A DNA stretch of 64,000 nucleotides from Sphagnum compactum (GCA_965153455.1 OZ234501.1:7192001-7256000); one strand, 5' to 3'; numbered from the stretch's first letter, positions 1 to 11,215 are shown. A program made the numbers and translations. The notes: generated by a model from the letters alone, not told the origin.

Positions 1-2680
1 AGCTGACCGTAGAAGCAGGGTTCTGCAAAAACAAAAAGACCACCCTAAACCTGTGTGAATATGAGAACATAACTCAAGAATTGATGTAGAAAAATTCACA
101 GAATTCATGTGCCAAAGTCCTTGAGAACAATTGCGGACCCATGGGCTGTACTGCAAGCATAGTCAAAGAGAAACCAAGAAAAATAATACAAAATTTGCAA
201 GTTATGTAAAAGACCTGAGCTAAAAGGATAAAAAGTTCACGTCAAGACAGCAGCAGCTGTCTCAAGACCAGCTATCCGCAAGGTCATCAAGTCATCCCAT
301 AGTTGCATACTAGACACCTGTCACAAAAGAATCAATCAATCAGAAACAGCTATTTCAAAATTCATGAGTCCCTTAAAGATTTCTCGCAACAACATTAAAA
401 CATTCCTTGCTCCTAATTGAAAACCGAGCTGTTCAAAACTTCAAACCTCAAGCAATCCTTCCTGACCCTAAGCCCTAAACCAAAACATTGCTTGCTCCTA
501 ATTGAAAACCGAGGTGTTCAAAACTTCAAACCTCAAGCAATCCTTCCAGACCCATGGCCTAAACCCTGTGGCGTTGGATCTGGCAGTTAGTTCATAGAGA
601 AATTCAGGGAGAGATGAAAAGCTGGACATCAAAACATGATCTCCAAATCAATGAGCAAAGTGCCCAGGGATGATCTGACCTTACATTTTCACCAGCAACT
701 AATAAAAAATGGAGTATGCTTGGGTCTCAATCATTAACATATTCCTTCTCAAACTCCTTGTCCACCATCTGCTGCATGTACCAGACACATGTATTATATG
801 GTCAAGTGCTGAAGCAGCCATGAAGTGGAATGCAGGTTCCCCACCAAGACCCAATGCAGGATGATGACACAAATTTCCAAGAATTCAACATGCCATTTCT
901 CAAAACCTAAAATTTCTCATAATTTGTCAACATCTGCAAACATACAATAATACCATACTAGTTGGGAATGCAAACTTCTTTTGTCCCACCTTACAGGTTG
1001 CAATCTTGTCCAGAACCTTGTTTTTGTGATCAATTGCCTTTGTTACCCTCCATTGTCAACGTATGATAGCTCTCAAAAATGCTACTTTCCAATAAAGAAC
1101 AATTTCCGTGCTTCTGTCTTCAGCTTCCCACAGTGCTATCTACACAGCCCATCCTCAGAAAGAAAAAACCTTGCGGTCAAGACAGACCCATCTGGAGGGA
1201 AATGTTTGCAAGAGAGAGATATGAATATGAGTACTGAAATACTTCTCAAAATAACTTACAATTGAAGTCAACCAAAAAAGAATCCAGAGATGACCCCACA
1301 TATAATATGTAGTTATGAATATTTCAGACCATTTGACAACATAAACGTGACCAAATAGCAAGCATGAATAAGACAGAAAATCAACACTAAAGAAAAGAAA
1401 AAACAACGAGACCGAAAATAAAACTGAGGAGTTCTTCAGAGAAGTAGGGTCCTAACTGGATTATCAAATCTAGGCGTTGTCATTGAGGTTTCAAATAATT
1501 TGAACTGCAAAGTACCAGGCTGCTTCCATGAAATCTCTAAGATTTTGATTGATTGAGGAGCAGAACACACTTAAACCTTACCTCAACAATTCCAGTGTCA
1601 TTCGATAATGAGTCAAATCATAGTTGAACACAGCTTTCCCAATGACATGCAAGGTCAATCTTGAAAATAACGATTCCATTTCCACATCCTCTCCACCCTT
1701 TTGCTGCCATATCCAACTTGATACAAAGCTGCTGTGTGACCTTCCTGAAAAGGCCCATCATATCATGACTGCCACATACTGGAGACAAAAACTAAAGATT
1801 CTGATTCGGAGATTCTGGAATTTGATCCTATCACAAATGATTCCAATATACATGAAAACCAGCAGTGTCACCACATTCACAATATTTCTCACATCCAAGT
1901 TTAGTTATTTACTTTTTTGCACCCCCCACCTATAAAACTGAAACTGAGACTGCAAATAGGTGGGAGACTACTAATAGCCAACCACTTGCACCAATCTCAT
2001 TATGATTGGCCAATCACAAATAAGGAGCAACAGTCAGATCCTATTTATTACACTCTTCTTCTCTGGTGCACAGCTTTGCTGCACCTTTCACCAGCCTCAG
2101 CAAACTGTGCAAATATGGTGGGAGCCAAAACCATTTCCCTGAGCTAAACCAGCATGTTTTGACTTTTCTTCATGCAACTTCAATGTGCAGGGTCACATAC
2201 TAAACACCACTAGGGATGCTTTTAGATCTTCACAAGGCAGCGGAGAGGGAGGGTTCTTACACCTACTCCTCAAGAGTGGGTCGAGGGATATTGATGGACA
2301 CAATAGTTAGGTGCCCTCCAGATTATGAACTAGGAAATTTCTGCTTCTGCTGCTGCATTTCCCAGTCTGCAACCAGTTTCTTGGTCAGTATCCAGCCAAT
2401 GGGCCCTACATGCAGCAGCTCCAGGACTCTTCTCCATTTTTGTTGCATCCAGTCCTTTTTGCTGCATGAGGAGGATCCACAGAAAAAACTACAGATCTCA
2501 AACTTTTCATGGAGCTTGATGTAGCTAGCTCTGTGCAGAGTCCTGCCAGCTCCTGGACTGTACTAGAATGTGCACTAGAAAGGGTTTAGCAGGGTTCAGG
2601 TACTACAATGCAACCGGCTGCTTGTAACAACAGTGACTGCAGGACCCTTTTTGTTTGCATTCTTCTTCACTGCCCCTAAC
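1..2680. other. Left-edge region without a recognised gene
   Basis: All reading frames here are short and show no familiar domain or splice-linked series of exons. The base composition is less AT-extreme than the transposon-rich blocks further right, so part of it could be intron or UTR of a gene lying beyond the left edge. That is inference only. The one clear structure is the 85-bp duplication at 397-566. Confidence 0.4.
397..566. repeat. Two-copy 85-bp tandem duplication
   Basis: The segment starting AAAACATTCCTTGCTCC at 397 is repeated from 482 with only a few substitutions over 85 bp. Both copies contain TTCAAAACTTCAAACCTCAA and end in a CCTAAACC motif. No coding potential is apparent. 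Confidence 0.85.
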
Positions 2681-2717
2681 TCCTGAAAACAAGGGGTGTG
2701 TCACACTGTGGCCTTGC

Positions 2718-3280
2718 CATCTATCTATGAAGGAAGGTAGTTTGTTTTGTTTTGTAGTTATGAGATCCACTAAACTGGGATGCTTCAGATAGTGTTCTTG
2801 GTGTCTTTTGAAAGCTCTCGATGAGGAGGGGTGCATGGGGCTTGTTTCCATGACGTTTGGACTTGCTGTGCAAAAGTTCTTGGATATAGAATGATTTCTT
2901 TACTGAAAATTAAATTAAATCATAGCTGAACATTTTGAAGGAATTGGAATGTGTCTTTGGTGTTGTTGGAAAGATCTTGATGAGCACGATTTAATGGGAT
3001 TTATTTGGTAAGATTTGAATTCAGAATGTGGGAGGTATTTTTTTAAGTGATTTCTGGCGATGAAAATTCAAATAAATTCTAAAAAATCAGGTCTTGGAAG
3101 GAAAAATCAATTGAGAATGTGACAACACTTGAAGGCTTACCACTCAATTCAAGCATGATTTCCTTTCATATTCTGCTGTTCAAAAAATCGATACTTACAT
3201 TGCAAAACAATGTTCACATGTTGAGTTTCCCTATTTTGTAATGGGTTCACACTTGGGCCAACAGCACAGGCCACACTAGT
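2718..3280. repeat. Dispersed repeat, first copy (second at 55464-55872)
   Basis: From CATCTATCTATGAAGGAAGG through CACACTAGTTT this block aligns with 55464-55872. Shared landmarks in the same order are GTAGTTATGAGATCCAC, TGTGCAAAAGTTCTTG, TTAAATTAAATCATAGCTGA, TTGGTGTTGTTGGAAAGATC and CACTTGGGCCAA. This copy is longer and has extra segments around 2820-2870 and 3150-3240. It has no coding domain, and the class of element is not recognised. Confidence 0.8.
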
Positions 3281-3418
3281 TTACATTAAAAGGTATTTTA
3301 AGGCGAAAGGAGAATTATGAAAACTCAAATATTTTGCCATGCAAAAATATAATCTTAAAAAAATCCTCTAAAAGAAACCAAAATCCTTCAAGATATTATA
3401 ACTCTATAACTAATCTCA

Positions 3419-5583
3419 CCAGCCACATTTAAGCTAATTACCGCCAAGAAAGATGCACACCTAGCCAAGCGTTGGTGCTTCCCCAGTGTCAAAGGCGGCG
3501 TATAGGGCAGCCAATGCAGTGGTTAAGAAGGTTGTAACTCGTGATGTCAACGCTTACTTGAAACGACAGGCTGATACGGCTTCTCGCTTGCGCGAATAGG
3601 GATGCATAGGGGACTGGGCTCGCCAAGCTAAGCACATGGCAGCAAGGGGCACCTCTACCAAACGTGGGGCCCCAAAAGCTTTGCTGGACCGACAGGGTCT
3701 CTTCATCCACAGCCCCGAGGCACTTTTACAACGTTTCTCCGAACACTTTGCAAGTGTCTTAGGGGGCGACAGAGATTTGTCTGAGGAAACTCATGTGCAC
3801 TTAAATGCCAAAGTGTGTGAGATTGAGGCTTCACTGAATACCCAAGGGGATGCTGCAGAAGAGCCGACTTTGTCGAAAATCGTTGATTGTGTGAAAAAAC
3901 TTCGCAACACTGCTGCACCCGATGAAGATGGCATCACTTCACCTTTGCTCAAGGAATGTTCTACTGCAATCTGCTAGTTGCATCGGGTGACTCTGGCGGT
4001 TTGGAGGTCAGGGCGGGCCCCGGTAGCTTGGAAACGTGCACTTGCAGTGCCGTTATATAAGGGAAAGGGTTCGTAGCAGTGCTCGGATAACTACCGCGGA
4101 ATTAGCCTCCTTAGCATTCCCGGCAAGGTATACACCATGTTATTGATGCACAGGGTTAGCAGGGTGGTTGAACCTAAACTGCTCGAAGCACAATGCGGCT
4201 TTCGTTCTAGCCGAGGTACCACAGATGCCATGTTTGTGTTGCGTCAGCTAGCTAACATTGCTGAACTTACTGACAACATTCAGTTGCATACGGCTTTTAT
4301 TGATCTGACAAAGGCTTATGACTGGGTTAACAGGGATGCGTTGTGGTGGATTTTGCGCATCTACAGGGTTCTTTCTAGAATCGTACAGCTGTTAAAGGAT
4401 TTGCACGTTGGAACACTTACAGCGATTAGGCTTGGGGGCAAGGTGGGCAAAGAATTCACTGTCAACAACGATGTGTGCTAGGGTTGTGTGGTGGCGCATC
4501 TACTGTTCAATGTTTTCCTGGACTTTGTGGTTAGGCAGGCCCTTGCTGACATGCCTGAAGACGCAGGAGTCTTAGTGGGCTACTGTGGTGATGGCAGAAT
4601 GTTGTTTGAACGGAGGGCAAAGGGGGACCTAACGCTGCATGAGATTTCTTCGTTGTTATATGCAGATGCCATGGTGTTGTTTTCCACAAAGCCGGAGAAC
4701 CTAGTGCTGATGTTGAAGGCCATGGACAACGCTGCAGAGCGTTTTACTATGCGCATTAATGCATCTAAAACAAAGATAATATTTGTGGGCAAGGGCACGT
4801 CCCAACTTCCGGTGGATGTCACCATCAACGGCGGTCCAATTGAGCCGGTTGATCAGTTTAATTATTTGGGAGGGGTTTTATCATCCGACATTAAACTTGA
4901 TGCAGAAGTGGTGGCACGCCGAGGACGAAGGCTGGGGGCCTTCGCCCAGTTTGAGCGCGTTTGGGGCAACAAGCATTTGAAGTTGAGCACAAAAATGCAA
5001 ATGTTTGACACGTTTGTTGTGCCTCACTGCCTATATGGGAGTGAAACTCAGAACCTGATGCAAACACAGCAGAAACGACTAGAAGTGGCGTACAGCAAGT
5101 GCCTCAGAAGGATTTTGGGCGTGAAAGTCATGGACCGACACCGCCTCACTCACATCTGGGAGGTTTGCAAAGCCAAGCCATTGACCTTGTTGCTTAGGCA
5201 GCACATGTTAAGATGGTTAGGTCACATTGCCAGGTTATCGCAGGATAAGTACCCTCACATTGCGCTGCTAGCACACTTGTAGGGGGCCCACTACCCTCAC
5301 GGCCATCCTCGGCACAGTTTTGTAGCCACTTTGAAAGGGGACTTTTTGGCAGCTGGCATACCAATTCATGGTGGGGAGTGGTATGAGCAGGCGCAGGACA
5401 AAGATTTTTGGCGCCCAATGGTGCAGGAACTCAAACTTGAGTCTCAAGCGCCAACGCGAGTGCAGCCAGACCGCCCGTGCAAACGCAAGCGAACTTAGGT
5501 CTTTGTTGTGTTGTGTTTTGTGCGGCACCATCTAGTGTTGGCTACGCTACCAATACTAGTAAAGGGCCTAATGTAATGTAATG
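3419..5583 (+). mobile_element. 5'-truncated non-LTR retrotransposon (LINE) with 12-bp target duplication
   Basis: The element is flanked by TAACTAATCTCA at 3407-3418 and again at 5584-5595, and the paralogous repeat has this 12-mer once, at 6352-6363. Its 3' end has a short UTR and a simple (TAATG)n tail just before the right duplication. The body is about 2.2 kb, begins inside the protein region ahead of the reverse transcriptase core, and lacks any endonuclease domain. This is typical of a 5'-truncated LINE. The YAD-type catalytic box (not the FADD usual in plant L1) and the C-terminal layout resemble RTE/CR1-like lineages. The clade assignment is tentative. Confidence 0.93.
3483..5498 (+). 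pseudogene. LINE reverse transcriptase fragment, inactivated by in-frame TAG codons
   Basis: One frame stays open from about 3483 to a final TAG at 5496 apart from five internal stops, all TAG (3597, 3975, 4074, 4479, 5280). There are no frameshifts over this span. A short stretch just upstream (3422-3490) also reads as protein but in another frame. Reverse transcriptase landmarks in order are NYRGISLLSIPGK, AFIDLTKAYDWVNRDALW, GCVVAHLLFNVFLDFV, the catalytic box LLYADAMVLFS at about 4653-4685, FNYLGGVLSSD and CLRRILGVKVMDRHRLTHIW. The box is YADA instead of YADD (codon GCC at 4668), so a metal-binding aspartate is lost. The TAG at 4479 stands where the family motif RQGC has glutamine, and the preceding Arg is Cys (TGC). 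Both changes fit C-to-T decay. Confidence 0.93.
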
Positions 5584-5715
5584 TAACTAATCTCAAGTTT
5601 CAACACAAGAAAAAATATCATCTTTAAAAATTTCTCATATAAAAATAGACCTATTATTACCGAGGGGCCAAAATCCCTTAAGCTACTATATATTATAATG
5701 AATGTAAACACAATA

Positions 5716-6225
5716 TCCTTGCCTATCAACAATCCTTGCCAACAAACATATTGTCTCAAACTCTTAAGCAAAGAAGTGTCCATAATGAACAAGTTCCAAG
5801 AAATACACTGGCAGCTCCTGGAACCTGCTTCTTCCAGCCTCTGTACAATATTAATACGAGGATTGTACAAAGGAACAATGAGGAAGATATGGGGCTGGAA
5901 CTAGAGAAGGGTCTTGAGTTATTTTTCAAAAAAAAAAACAAACTATCACTCATCCTCTTCTTGTGTTTTCTGGGTTGCTCTTTTACTTTGTAGCCTTGCA
6001 GTTTTTGCGAGTCCAATGACACAAAAATTGCTCAATTTGGTTAATGAATGAGAAAAATATTGAAAAATGTTCGATGATAAAGACATGTTCGACGATGGGC
6101 GATTTTATTTTTCCTGAGATCTGGTGGAGGTCTTCTTAAGACATTTTATTTTTGACATTAGCCTAAGATGATGAAACCTGCAACACCATTAAACCAGGGG
6201 TGTGTCACCTTGGGGCTTAACCATT
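5716..6225. other. Short AT-rich spacer between the two R copies
   Basis: I see no gene. Opposing short frames around 5736-6022 overlap each other and lack homology signals. Confidence 0.4.
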
Positions 6226-6490
6226 TACAATAAATTGTATCTTAAGGCAAACGAAGAAATATTGAAACTTGAATATTTCATCAAGCAAAAAATATAATCT
6301 TCAAAACGAAACCCTCTAAAAGAAACCAAAATCCTTCATATCATAACTCTATAACTAATCTCAAGTTTCAACACAAGCCAAAATATCACCTTTCAAAAAT
6401 CCTCATATAAAAATAGACCTACTATTACCTAGGGGCCAAAATCCCTTAAGTTACTATACTCTATAATGAATCTAAACACAATATCCACCT
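6226..6490. repeat. Repeat R copy B, with the intact (empty) LINE target site
   Basis: This block is a continuous counterpart of 3279-3418 plus 5584-5715. It contains the 12-mer TAACTAATCTCA once (6352-6363), exactly where copy A carries the LINE. It therefore serves as an internal empty-site control. Confidence 0.87.
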
Positions 6491-7970
6491 GGGTAAGCAA
6501 GGCCAACATACTACCCAGCAAGGGCAAAAAGAAAGAACAAAAAGAGAGGACCCAAGTCCAAGCCAAAAGCCAGAACCCAGAGTGCATCACGAAAGGGCGC
6601 TGGAACAAATCATGTTCAAAAGCTCTCACCAACCGCAAGAAGCATATTAGGATAAAAAAGGGGATGGAAACTTGTAATAAAATCTCTTGAAAGGTCTTTT
6701 TACACTTTATCTCTTATTATTATTATTTTTGACATAAGCAATGAAAATAAGCAGTTGATGTGTAAAAAGGGCATCCAAAGTTAAATGGAAATGATCTCTT
6801 CTCATTGATTCCTTTTCATTGGTTCCTTTCAAATGAGTGTTATCATGATAAAAGTGATGATTTCAAAAATATAAAATTAGTTTTGACATCCACTATTGTG
6901 ATACACCCAATGGGCTCATTTGTTGTCTCTTTTGGTTTCCTTTTGTACTAGACAATGAAAAATTCTTTGGTGCACGACTATTTGGGCTTTCGATCAGATT
7001 TTGTACAAGAGAATGTGCCCCCAAGAGTACAAAGTCATGCTTTGGGTGAACCAGCACCACTTTGGTACCATGATAAAAATCTCAAAATCCATTTAAATCG
7101 TTTCTGAATTCCAGTGATGATGTTTCATCGGAACTGGTTTATGTAGGATGGATATTTTGGTGATTATCATTGCAACAATTTCAGAGTTATTTCAGATTAT
7201 ATAATCAGTCATAAATCAAATTTTTAAGTCAGAATCGTTTCTTGTTGTTTGTCTTGTATCGTTTCAATGTTTTCCTTTGTTTGTATTTTGTTGTTTTTTT
7301 TAACACCCTTTCAATGTTTTTTTTTGGGTCTAATATTTGTATCTTGTTGTGAATTTATTTAATGAATTAGAATTTTGTTGACATTTTGCCTACCAAATCA
7401 AGAATGTAAAAAAATATTAATGAAACAAAATGACATATAGTGAAATTTACAAAAAAAAAAATTAATTTTAAAAATTAGTTATAACAAAATTATTCTGTGC
7501 ATGAAAAATAATTTAATGATCATCATTAATAGTGTGAAACAATGTGAAGGTTATTACTATGTAAGTAAGTAATGCAATTGGTGCTTACTTAGTAGCTAAA
7601 TACATGTGGATGGTTATTAGTACATAGTTAACCATCGTGGTGAACTATGGGATGGAAATGCAACACAAAAGTACTTCCTGTCCACATACCATCTATCCTG
7701 CATGGCATACCATCCATCCTGCATGGTACCTGCATGTGTGCTCCTTCATAGAGGAGGTTAAATGGGCAATGGATCCTTGTTGCAGATAGTATAAAAGTAT
7801 TGTCTCTTTTTTTCTTCCTTGATTTGCCCAATTGCCTGACCGAGATGTGTATGGTCATATGTGTCTAATGACCAGACACATCTTGGTGCTGCATAGACAC
7901 AAATGTTGTGTCTTATTATTAAACACACTTTGGATGTGTAATAGCCACAAAGAGGCATATATTATGTCTC
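6491..7970. other. AT-rich intergenic DNA
   Basis: No gene or clear transposon end is seen. Long T and A runs and short frames dominate. The last ~150 bp before 7970 contain several loosely repeated TGTGT/ACACA motifs that appear to continue past the large element at 15806 onward. Confidence 0.35.
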
Positions 7971-8826
7971 TTAGGCCTGCTTCACACTAGGAGTGAAGGC
8001 CGATGTTCCACCCAAATCAAGCATTCCTATTGGTGCAAAAGTTGAAATCAGCCCCAAAGGCTTGGAAAAAGGATACCATCGAATTTGAGAGGCCTAGATT
8101 TCTGATTCTTGAGAAATGGAAATAAAGACAATTTTTGAATTTATGGCAAGAAGAAAAAAAACAATTTAATTATCGTCATTCCATCATTGCCTACCTATAC
8201 CTCAAAGGGCAAGATGACACCATTTCTTGGCCGTCATCTGTGAATTGTACCTTTCGATGGAAACATTTGAAGTACCCAACATATTCTATAACCAATTCAA
8301 TGTATGACAGCTTGCTCATCTACTAATGACATCTACATTTTCTTGGCTACCCATACTCATTCATCTCGAGAGTTAGGTTTAGGGTTTTAAATTTATGGCC
8401 AAAATCCACATCTAGTGGAAATTAGTTGAGAAAGCTACTCGTTACATTTAATATCAAAGTTCCTGGGGTTTTGTCTTAACTACCAGGGCACATCGTTTCA
8501 TTTCTCGAGGTAATGTCGTCTCGGGAATGTTGTTTTATTTTGGAAGCTTCATTTGCATCTCTCTTCATCATCATTGTTACATCTTGATTGCATTTTCATC
8601 ATTTTCCTTCGTTGTTGTTGCTCAAACATCTCCTCTTTGCCGTAGAAAAGCTTCCAGCTTAGCAACAATTGGGTTTCTTCACAATCACATTGTTTTATGA
8701 ATGTTTGTTGAACATCTTCTTGGCCCACTTTTTTTTTCATTTGGATTGTGTTCCCTTGTCGTTATTGTTTAAATTCTTGCATTTCAATTTTGTAGCTGCA
8801 ATTTCTTATTTTGTAATCCTTAAATA

Positions 8827-9054
8827 TTGATGGCAACATCCAAAACATGTTTTTCAAGCATGTTACAAGACAATAATGATGGAGGTGAATCGTCCATGCG
8901 TGTAATGCACCCACCCACACCAGAGCCTCCAGAGCTAGACATGTTGCACGTTTGGCACATGGAATGGGGAAAGGAGAAAAACAAATTTGTGTTTTTTGGC
9001 ACTTTATGTACTTTTCTAGTACACACTAGAAGAATGGTGACAAAAAGTTGTTGA
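8827..9054 (+). other. Short unassigned reading frame
   Basis: This 75-codon frame with a Pro/Glu-rich segment (PPTPEPPELD) lies just upstream of the zinc-finger-like remnant at 9041 and could be its 5' part in another frame. No family is recognised. Confidence 0.2.
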
Positions 9055-9439
9055 AATTGACACTAAATTAAAGGAAATAGCTAAAATGAACAATTGCAAG
9101 AAGCAATCAAAATATAAATGCCCATGTTGTGACACTACAAGAAATCACAACTTTTCAAAAGGCCAACTTGATCGAAATGTCCACATTGATCAAAGGGTAT
9201 GTCCATTTTGACTAAAGGTTTAGGACATGAAAAACACATGTTACATTTTACCAATACATTTGACTGAAATGACCTATTTGACCAAGTGTCAAACCCAAGA
9301 TCTGGTCCAAATGAACAAATATCCATCAAAATGGCCATGGCTTAATCAAATTGGTCATAATGAATGGATAGGGTTTAATCAAATTGACCATTATGATTTG
9401 ACACTTAATCAAATGAACCATATTCATTTGATGACTTAG

Positions 9440-10860
9440 TTTACTTGTTCAACCTAAACTACCTACCTAACATAACACAACTAATAGGTTAGGCTAGGTT
9501 TAAACCTCCTATCTAACCTAGCATAATTAATAAGCTAGTAGGCTACTTGTTAGGTAATAACCTAGCTAGTAGCCTATTTAAGTAGCCTACCTTAGACCTA
9601 CATAGTAGATTACCTAGGACATAGCTTAAAACCACTAAGTAACCTATAACTAGGTAGTGTAAGCCTTCTAGGTAGGTATCCTAGGTGACCTAGGCTTATT
9701 AGGTAGACCTATTAGCCAAATAGGTAGCCTAGTAGCTTAAGCCTATTGTAGGTGCATAGCCTAGGCGTACTAGGTATAAAATAACATAGGCCACCTAGGC
9801 CTAGTAAGTAGGTAACCTATCCTATTAGCTAAATAAATAACCTAGGCTTACTAGGACGTAACTAACATAACCTAAGCTATCAAAGTCTACTTGGATTTAC
9901 GTATATAGTGTAGGCCACCTAGGCCTACAAGGTAGGTAGCCTAACTTAGGCCATTTAGGCCTACTAGGTATGTAACCTAGCTTAGACCACCGAGGCCTAA
10001 AAGGTAGGTAGTTTAACCTAAGCCACCTAGGCTTACTAGGTAGGTACATAACTTAATTTATGCTACCTAAGCCTCTTAGGTAGGTACATAGCCTAACCTA
10101 AGCTACCTATGTAAGTACATAACCTAACCTAAACCTATTAAGTAGGTAGGTAGCCTAGCCTATTAGGTAGGTAGGTTAAGCCTAGACTTACCATAATAGG
10201 CTAGACTACTTACTTAGTACGCCTAAGCTAGATTTATTAATAGGCTAATAGGGACCTACATAATGTACTAAATTACATCTAAGGCATAGGTAGCTTATTA
10301 GGTAGGTATAAACATAGACCTAGTAGGTACTTATAAAACCTAATAAATTATAACCTACATGTTACCTAAGTATATGTTTTTATTAATAGGATCCTCCTAC
10401 CTACCTAAGCTAACCTACCTATAAGCTACCTATTTATGTAAGTAGTGCATAAAAAAATTCAAATTCATTTAGTGCAATATGTTGAAAAAAATTCATAAAA
10501 ATTTAATACAATATGTTGGTCCAAAATCATGTTCATTTCAATTATGTTGTCCAAAAAATCACCTTATGGGGTGGTGGTGCAATGGTTAAGGACTTGATTC
10601 CTCAATGTGGAGGTGAGGAGTTCAAATCCCCACACTTACAACCTAGGCTACCTTGGCTATTTAGGCTACTTGGCCTAGCCTAGGGGGCTTGGCTTAGCCT
10701 AAAGGGCTTGGTCTAACCTAGGTGGCTTAACCTAGGCCTAGGCCTAGGTTGGTAGGTAAATAAATTATTTTTTTTGGCATTAATTATTAGGTTTATTAAT
10801 TAGGTAGGTAGGTAGGTAAGGTAGGATAGGGTAAGGTTGGGTAGGTAGGGTAATTAATTA
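9440..10860. repeat. CTAGG/CCTAGG-rich degenerate minisatellite
   Basis: Some 1.3 kb is built from shuffled variants of AGGTAGGTAGCCTA and ACCTAGGCCTACTAGG, with CTAGG or its complement every few bases. No fixed period is visible by eye. A ~190-bp unrelated insert with a tRNA-like segment interrupts it near 10440-10630. No coding frame of note exists here. Confidence 0.85.
10568..10635 (+). repeat. tRNA-derived SINE-like segment
   Basis: TGGTGCAATGGTTAAGG resembles a polymerase III A box, and GAGTTCAAATCCCC about 35 bp downstream resembles a B box. It does not fold convincingly as a full tRNA cloverleaf, so a SINE head or tRNA relic is the better call. A similar segment lies on the minus strand at 27614-27680. 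Confidence 0.55.
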
Positions 10861-11215
10861 ACTAATATTTTCATATTAATTTTAAATAGCATAATTTAAA
10901 TAATATATATTTCTAGTCATTGACCAAATTATATTATTATCACGGTGGTTCAAAAAACCCAGTTAAAAAACCCAACCAAGAACACTTAATCAAAATAGTC
11001 GTGTCCAAATTGACTTGTCCAAAATGGCACTTTGATCAAATTGGACATGGGGGCAAAAAAACTATAGAGGTTTTTTTTTTACTAAAATTTTTGGTAAAAA
11101 AAACCATGATTTTTTGTAATGTGATAAATTGTGGGGATCCAAAGTGAAATTCAATTATCATTGGTTGCACATGCCTTGCAATGGCATGATAACAATTGAA
11201 GATCACAAACATTAG

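Larger units (their letters stand above)
3279..5715. repeat. Repeat R copy A, interrupted by the LINE
   Basis: The left half (about 3279-3418) and right half (5584 to about 5715) together match the continuous block 6226-6490. Shared landmarks are CTCTAAAAGAAACCAAAATC, CTCTATAACTAATCTCA, AGTTTCAACACAAG, ATAAAAATAGACCTA and GGGGCCAAAATCCCTTAAG. The halves are separated only by the LINE plus one duplicated 12-mer. R has no recognisable protein domain. Confidence 0.85.
9133..11121. mobile_element. Non-autonomous CACTA element
   Basis: The left end is CACTACAAGAAATCACAAC. The right end, read inward, is CATTACAAAAAATCATGGT. Both have the CACTA-type start and are flanked by the 3-bp duplication TGA (9130-9132 and 11122-11124). 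Sub-terminal DNA on both sides is rich in TTTGATCAA and TGTCCA motifs in inverted arrangement. No transposase frame is present. The interior is almost entirely the CTAGG-rich array. Confidence 0.72.
9041..11215 (+). pseudogene. Zinc-finger-like coding remnant split by the CACTA insertion
   Basis: Reading from 9041 the frame gives a Lys-rich segment followed by KYKCPCC up to 9132, where the CACTA element begins. Omitting 9133-11121 and one copy of the TGA duplication, the frame continues without a break as DKLWGSKVKFNYHWLHMPC and stops at 11213. The joined piece has Cys and His spaced like a small zinc finger (CPCC, then HWLH). The frame is short and preceded by a stop, so it is a remnant. It could be part of a protein of the host element. 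The family is not recognised. Confidence 0.4.

Noticed and set aside
3483-5498. TAG reassigned as a sense codon, since all internal stops in the LINE are TAG
   Set aside because: The host genes end normally, including with TGA and TAA, and the LINE also ends with TAG. The catalytic box is damaged too. Decay of CAG codons is simpler.
10568-10635. A functional tRNA gene
   Set aside because: A-box and B-box-like motifs are present, but the arms do not pair into a cloverleaf and no clear anticodon stem is formed.
9440-10860. CRISPR-like or centromeric array
   Set aside because: No constant repeat and spacer lengths, and the array sits between CACTA ends. It is a degenerate minisatellite in a plant genome.
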